This document shows, piece by piece, positions 60,936 to 64,000 of a DNA stretch of 64,000 nucleotides (the stretch's first letter is position 1; every line of letters starts with the position of its first letter). The stretch is from Collinsella sp. (GTDB lineage Bacteria > Actinomycetota > Coriobacteriia > Coriobacteriales > Coriobacteriaceae): assembly GCA_019414205.1 (NCBI GenBank), contig DXML01000003.1:1-64000 (forward strand), in the 5' to 3' direction. A model generated the notes under the pieces. The model saw nothing but the letters and a program-made list of their open reading frames with translations, did no database searches and had not been told where the DNA came from. The translations under genes were made by a program, and so were the position numbers.

Positions 60936-62729
60936 TTATTCCTGCTCGGACTCCTCAGCCTGCTTACGGCTGCGGATGAGATGCGCCACGCCGATGCACA
61001 GAACCGCGCCACCAGCGATCCAAGTGAAGGTCACGCCGTTGAGGCCGGTCAGCGGGAGGCCGACGGACTTGGTGTTGCCGACGTTGATGGTGATCTCACC
61101 GGTAGCGGCGTTGGTGCCGGTGCCATCCGTACCGGTCAGCTTATTGTCTCCGTCATTGCCGTCGAGCTTACCGAAGGCGATGTCGGTGCGGCCCTCGTCG
61201 TCCTTGGAAACCGCCGCCGTGAGGCCCGTCACCTTCATGCTCGCGTCATCATACGTCGCGGTGATGGTGAAAGTGAAGGGGTTGGCCTTGGTGTACTTCT
61301 CATTGGGAGCCTGGACCTCGGTCACCTTGTAGGAGCCTTCATCGAGACCTTTCACGGCAATCTGGCCATTATCGCCAGACGTGAACTTCACGTAACCGGG
61401 AAGGCTGGTGGTGCCGGCAACGGTCACGAGCTGGCCCGCGACGACGCCCGCAGTGGGGTCGTCCTTCGAGGCGATATACTGGTCTTGAGTGTTCGCATCA
61501 TCGGACTGGATGGTGAAGACGGCGCCCGCAAGGCCCCTCTCGGTGCCCTGGTCGACCTTGTTGAGGTTGAGCTTGAACGCGAAGTCGGCGACGGTATCCT
61601 CGATCGTCTCGCCCGTGCCCTCGGCATACGGGTTGTTGGAGTACTCGAGCTTGACGGTGTTGGGGTTACCGCCCTTGTTGCCGTCGGTTGCGTTGCCGAT
61701 CACGGCGTTGCCGTTGAGCTTGGCCTTGTAAAGGACAACGATCTTGGTGTCGGCGTTCACGTCACTGACGTCCTTGAGGCCCTTCTTACCGTCTCCGGTC
61801 TTGAACTCGACCGTCAGCGTGTTGTTGTTGCTAGCATCAGCATCCGTCACTGTATAATTGCTCGACTCAATCTCGCTGTAAGTCTCGCCGTTCAGCGCGT
61901 ACACCTTAACCGAGCCTTTGACATAGTCAAGGCCATTGGAGAGCCCGTCGGTGAACTTGTAAGCATACGTGCCAAAGGTAGCGTAGTTGCTGGCGATCGT
62001 GCCGGTAAGCTTGTAGTTAACTTCCTGGCCGATCTGGGAATCGGCGACATCATTCCATTTGTTGGAGCCCTTGATGTCGGTGGCATCGGCGGCGTCGGCA
62101 TCGTCGAGAACCTTCTTCTCGACAGTGGGCACGCCCTTCTTTGGCGTAACGGTCGTCGCGTTCACGCCGTCGATCACGGCGTAGACGGGAGAGGTGAACA
62201 CATCGGTCGACTTGTCAGCAGGCTTACCGGGAGTAGCGGTGAGGAAGAGCCAGTAGCCGGCGCCGAGTCCGGAAAGGGATGCACTGTCCTCGCTCGTCAC
62301 CCTCCAGGCGGTGCTGCTCTTCAGGCCATCGGCGATTAGACTGAGAACGTTGTCGCTAGCAACCTTCGAATCGGTCCCGGTAACTTCAGATTTGGTGCTA
62401 AGCCAATCGGCAGCATCCTGTGCGTTCTCGCTATCGTAGGATGCATCCTTTGTCTTGATGGCTTTTACGACAGCAGTTTGGGCTTCGGAGCTGGCCCATT
62501 CGATGCTACTCACCGTCGTATTCCCACCGGTCGTCGTGACCTTTGCCTTGAAGATCTGGATACCCTTATAGGTCGTGGACGCAGCGTAATCGGCGTCCTC
62601 GAACGTGACGGTCGACCCCGTTCCCTCGGCGAACGCCATGGTCACCGGCGCCATCACGCCGCCGAAGCTCAGGGCTGCGGTGAGGCCGGCGGTTACTGCC
62701 AAACGGGCGATATTCTTGGTTGTTTTCAT
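60936..62729 (-). CDS. LPXTG-anchored pilin (isopeptide-forming backbone)
   Basis: 597 residues. Signal peptide (ARLAVTAGLTAALSFGGVMA, cleavage near AFA-EG), D1/D2-type fimbrial domains with VPTVEKKVLDDADAADATDI and YKLTGTIASNYATFGTYAYK, a SpaA-like CnaB domain (LNKVDQGTERGLAGAVFTIQ...YKVTEVQAP) and the sorting signal LPLTG near residue 565 followed by WIAGGAVLCIGVAHLI and a basic end. Lysines and the E in the VTEVQAP motif fit intramolecular isopeptide bonds. Polymerised by the class C sortase at 57912. It follows the partial pilin gene after a 120-bp gap containing a G10 tract. Confidence 0.9.
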   Translation of the reverse strand: MKTTKNIARLAVTAGLTAALSFGGVMAPVTMAFAEGTGSTVTFEDADYAASTTYKGIQIFKAKVTTTGGNTTVSSIEWASSEAQTAVVKAIKTKDASYDSENAQDAADWLSTKSEVTGTDSKVASDNVLSLIADGLKSSTAWRVTSEDSASLSGLGAGYWLFLTATPGKPADKSTDVFTSPVYAVIDGVNATTVTPKKGVPTVEKKVLDDADAADATDIKGSNKWNDVADSQIGQEVNYKLTGTIASNYATFGTYAYKFTDGLSNGLDYVKGSVKVYALNGETYSEIESSNYTVTDADASNNNTLTVEFKTGDGKKGLKDVSDVNADTKIVVLYKAKLNGNAVIGNATDGNKGGNPNTVKLEYSNNPYAEGTGETIEDTVADFAFKLNLNKVDQGTERGLAGAVFTIQSDDANTQDQYIASKDDPTAGVVAGQLVTVAGTTSLPGYVKFTSGDNGQIAVKGLDEGSYKVTEVQAPNEKYTKANPFTFTITATYDDASMKVTGLTAAVSKDDEGRTDIAFGKLDGNDGDNKLTGTDGTGTNAATGEITINVGNTKSVGLPLTGLNGVTFTWIAGGAVLCIGVAHLIRSRKQAEESEQE

Positions 62730-62837
62730 GTTGGGACCTCTTTCTTGGAGGTTGCTTTAATTCTCGTCATCACCAAAAGTCAGCAGGCTCATTTCCCTGC
62801 GCTCTAATCGCTACGGAGGTAGTACGCCACTGAGCAA

Positions 62838-62847
62838 GGGGGGGGGG
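62838..62847. repeat. G10 homopolymer tract (C10 in transcript sense)
   Basis: Ten consecutive G 4-5 nt past the stop codon of the upstream pilin gene and about 110 nt before the next pilin start codon. Long mononucleotide runs change length by slippage. Confidence 0.8.
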
Positions 62848-62851
62848 ACAA

Positions 62852-64000
62852 TTATTTATCATGGCGACCTCCTCCCCGCTTGATGACGAGCGCGACGACA
62901 ATAGCCACTACTCCGATGACGGCCAAAGCCGTTACCAACACCAACGTTCTATCTCCCGTCGAGGGCATAAAGCCTCGACTCACTTCGTTACTTGGGGTGT
63001 TAAGCACCGACAACTCGACTAAACCCTTCCCGGCATCGGCGGCATCAACTCGCAGAGGGCTTTCGGCCGATACGGTCACCTTGGGCTTGGCGGCGGCCAC
63101 CTGGTCGACGTCCAGGCCCTCGGCCTTGACCGTCACGGAGCGCGTGCCCTCAAAGGCAGTGTAGCCCTTGGGCGCCTTGAGCTCACGGACCTCCAGCTTG
63201 CCCGAGTCCACGCCCGAGACGGTCACGCGGCCGTCCTCGCCCGTGGTGACGGTGGCCTTACCTTCCGCATCCCACGTGCCATCGGCCGCCAGTGTGCGAC
63301 CGCGGTCGTCGGCGATGCTCAGGACCGCCCCGGGCAGCGGCTTGTCGCCGTCGCTGCCGCGCTTGGTGAGCGCGAGATCCCAGGTGTAGGCGCACGCGTC
63401 ATCGCTCGGCGTGCGGGTAAAGCCGGCGTCGCCGGACTGGTCGGCAAAGGGAGAGCGCGGGTAGCGCAGGTAGACCTCGTTGGGGTTGCCCTTCGCGATG
63501 CCGTGGTTGCATGCGCTGTTGAGCGGCGCATTGTACACGGCGACCACGCGGGCGCCCGCGGTAAAGGCGTCGGCCCCGCCGAGCGCGGCGATCAGGTCGC
63601 CGGTGCGCACGGTGAAGGTCTTGCCGTCGGCCGCTACCTTGGTGGCGCACTGGGCCGTGATATCGGTCCAACCCTTCGCGGGCTCGGTGCCGGCGCGGCC
63701 GTCCTTGTCGGTCTGGACCGCACCAAAGCCGCCATCCGCGCCCGCCGCCACGTACACGCGCATGCTCGCGGCCACCTTGGAGGGGTCGAGCCCCGCGCTC
63801 ATGGTGTCGACGAACTGCACCGCGTAGGTGTCATAGGCGGAAAGGCCCGCGGGAACCGTGGCCGAGAGGCGCCAGTACAGGTCGTCGGCGACCGTGGCAT
63901 CGGCGGCCTTCTGCCATGCGGCGGCGCTGTCCTCCAGCACGTGCTTGGCGACCTTGGGGGTCGCCGCCTTGGGCTTGACGGTGACGGCGCTGCCGCCGAC
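62852..64000 (-). CDS. LPXTG-type pilin/adhesin, 5' end outside window
   Basis: 383 codons are inside the window; the frame stays open to base 64000 and the inner start candidates are not convincing. Repeated pilin-like domains (DDLYWRLSATVPAGLSAYDT, NPNEVYLRYPRSPFADQ), a CnaB-type domain (LTKRGSDGDKPLPGAVLSIA, LEVRELKAPKGYTAFEGTRS) and a sorting signal FMPSTGD, then LVLVTALAVIGVVAIVVALV and a basic KRGGGRHDK tail. The MPSTG variant may mark it as ancillary pilin. Same strand as the backbone gene, one operon. Confidence 0.88.
   Translation of the reverse strand, partial: VGGSAVTVKPKAATPKVAKHVLEDSAAAWQKAADATVADDLYWRLSATVPAGLSAYDTYAVQFVDTMSAGLDPSKVAASMRVYVAAGADGGFGAVQTDKDGRAGTEPAKGWTDITAQCATKVAADGKTFTVRTGDLIAALGGADAFTAGARVVAVYNAPLNSACNHGIAKGNPNEVYLRYPRSPFADQSGDAGFTRTPSDDACAYTWDLALTKRGSDGDKPLPGAVLSIADDRGRTLAADGTWDAEGKATVTTGEDGRVTVSGVDSGKLEVRELKAPKGYTAFEGTRSVTVKAEGLDVDQVAAAKPKVTVSAESPLRVDAADAGKGLVELSVLNTPSNEVSRGFMPSTGDRTLVLVTALAVIGVVAIVVALVIKRGGGRHDK

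Overview
The window looks like chromosome from a human-gut actinomycete of the Coriobacteriia, most likely Collinsella. It has high-GC coding sequence, NCC/NCG codon preference, GatCAB, a type III glutamine synthetase, a B12-dependent methionine pathway and a sortase/pilin locus. This assignment comes from recalled gene content and style; no database was searched.

Left part (1-7890): an accretion zone on the 3' side of guaA. It holds a decayed AbiE toxin-antitoxin operon truncated next to an IS30 remnant and a palindromic element, a DUF3800 remnant, an intact Abi_2/HEPN (AbiD/F-like) gene followed by two similar RNA-like hairpin modules, a yjdF gene with its presumed riboswitch, and a frameshifted ToxN/AbiQ-like gene. 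Three class I methyltransferase genes follow. They are bracketed by a 17-bp direct repeat that is the 3' end of guaA, so they sit in a 2.5-kb island that used guaA as attachment site.

Housekeeping part (7874-43500): guaA, an asparaginase gene, a small XRE regulator divergent from an unknown gene across a perfect 24-bp palindrome, ychF, a four-cluster ferredoxin-like protein, two tandem glycerol-dehydrogenase paralogues, an iron alcohol dehydrogenase, two unknown helical proteins, a single-chain MurT-GatD lipid II amidase, tRNA-Glu and glnN. The methionine/one-carbon cluster is metF, a separate MetH-reactivation protein, and metH without that domain. A two-gene type II restriction-modification cassette (C5 methyltransferase plus DUF4928 protein) is wedged between the last two. 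Then come a DUF711 protein, a methyltransferase, yhbY, a 999-residue AAA/SARP-like regulator, nagB, a PTS EIIA, glmM and rpsI-rplM.

Right part (43500-64000): a patatin-like lipase, four perfectly spaced 62-bp tandem repeats, tmRNA, a PIN protein, a P-type metal ATPase with a DUF6110-like partner, a two-gene ABC exporter divergent from an AraC regulator, gatCAB, a class C sortase, an unknown winged-helix protein, and two LPXTG-type pilin genes of which the last runs off the window.

Strongest candidate for something new: 60025-60764. A 50-residue single-TM, strongly basic protein lies under a LexA-like box. It is convergent with a short plus-strand RNA whose fold is supported by paired substitutions between two copies. 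The arrangement resembles an SOS-controlled type I toxin-antitoxin module. A second candidate is a pair of long-hairpin elements (34285-34418 and 53939-54079) directly after stop codons. They share an inner hairpin and a GTGCGGAACTC motif while their long stems differ in sequence.
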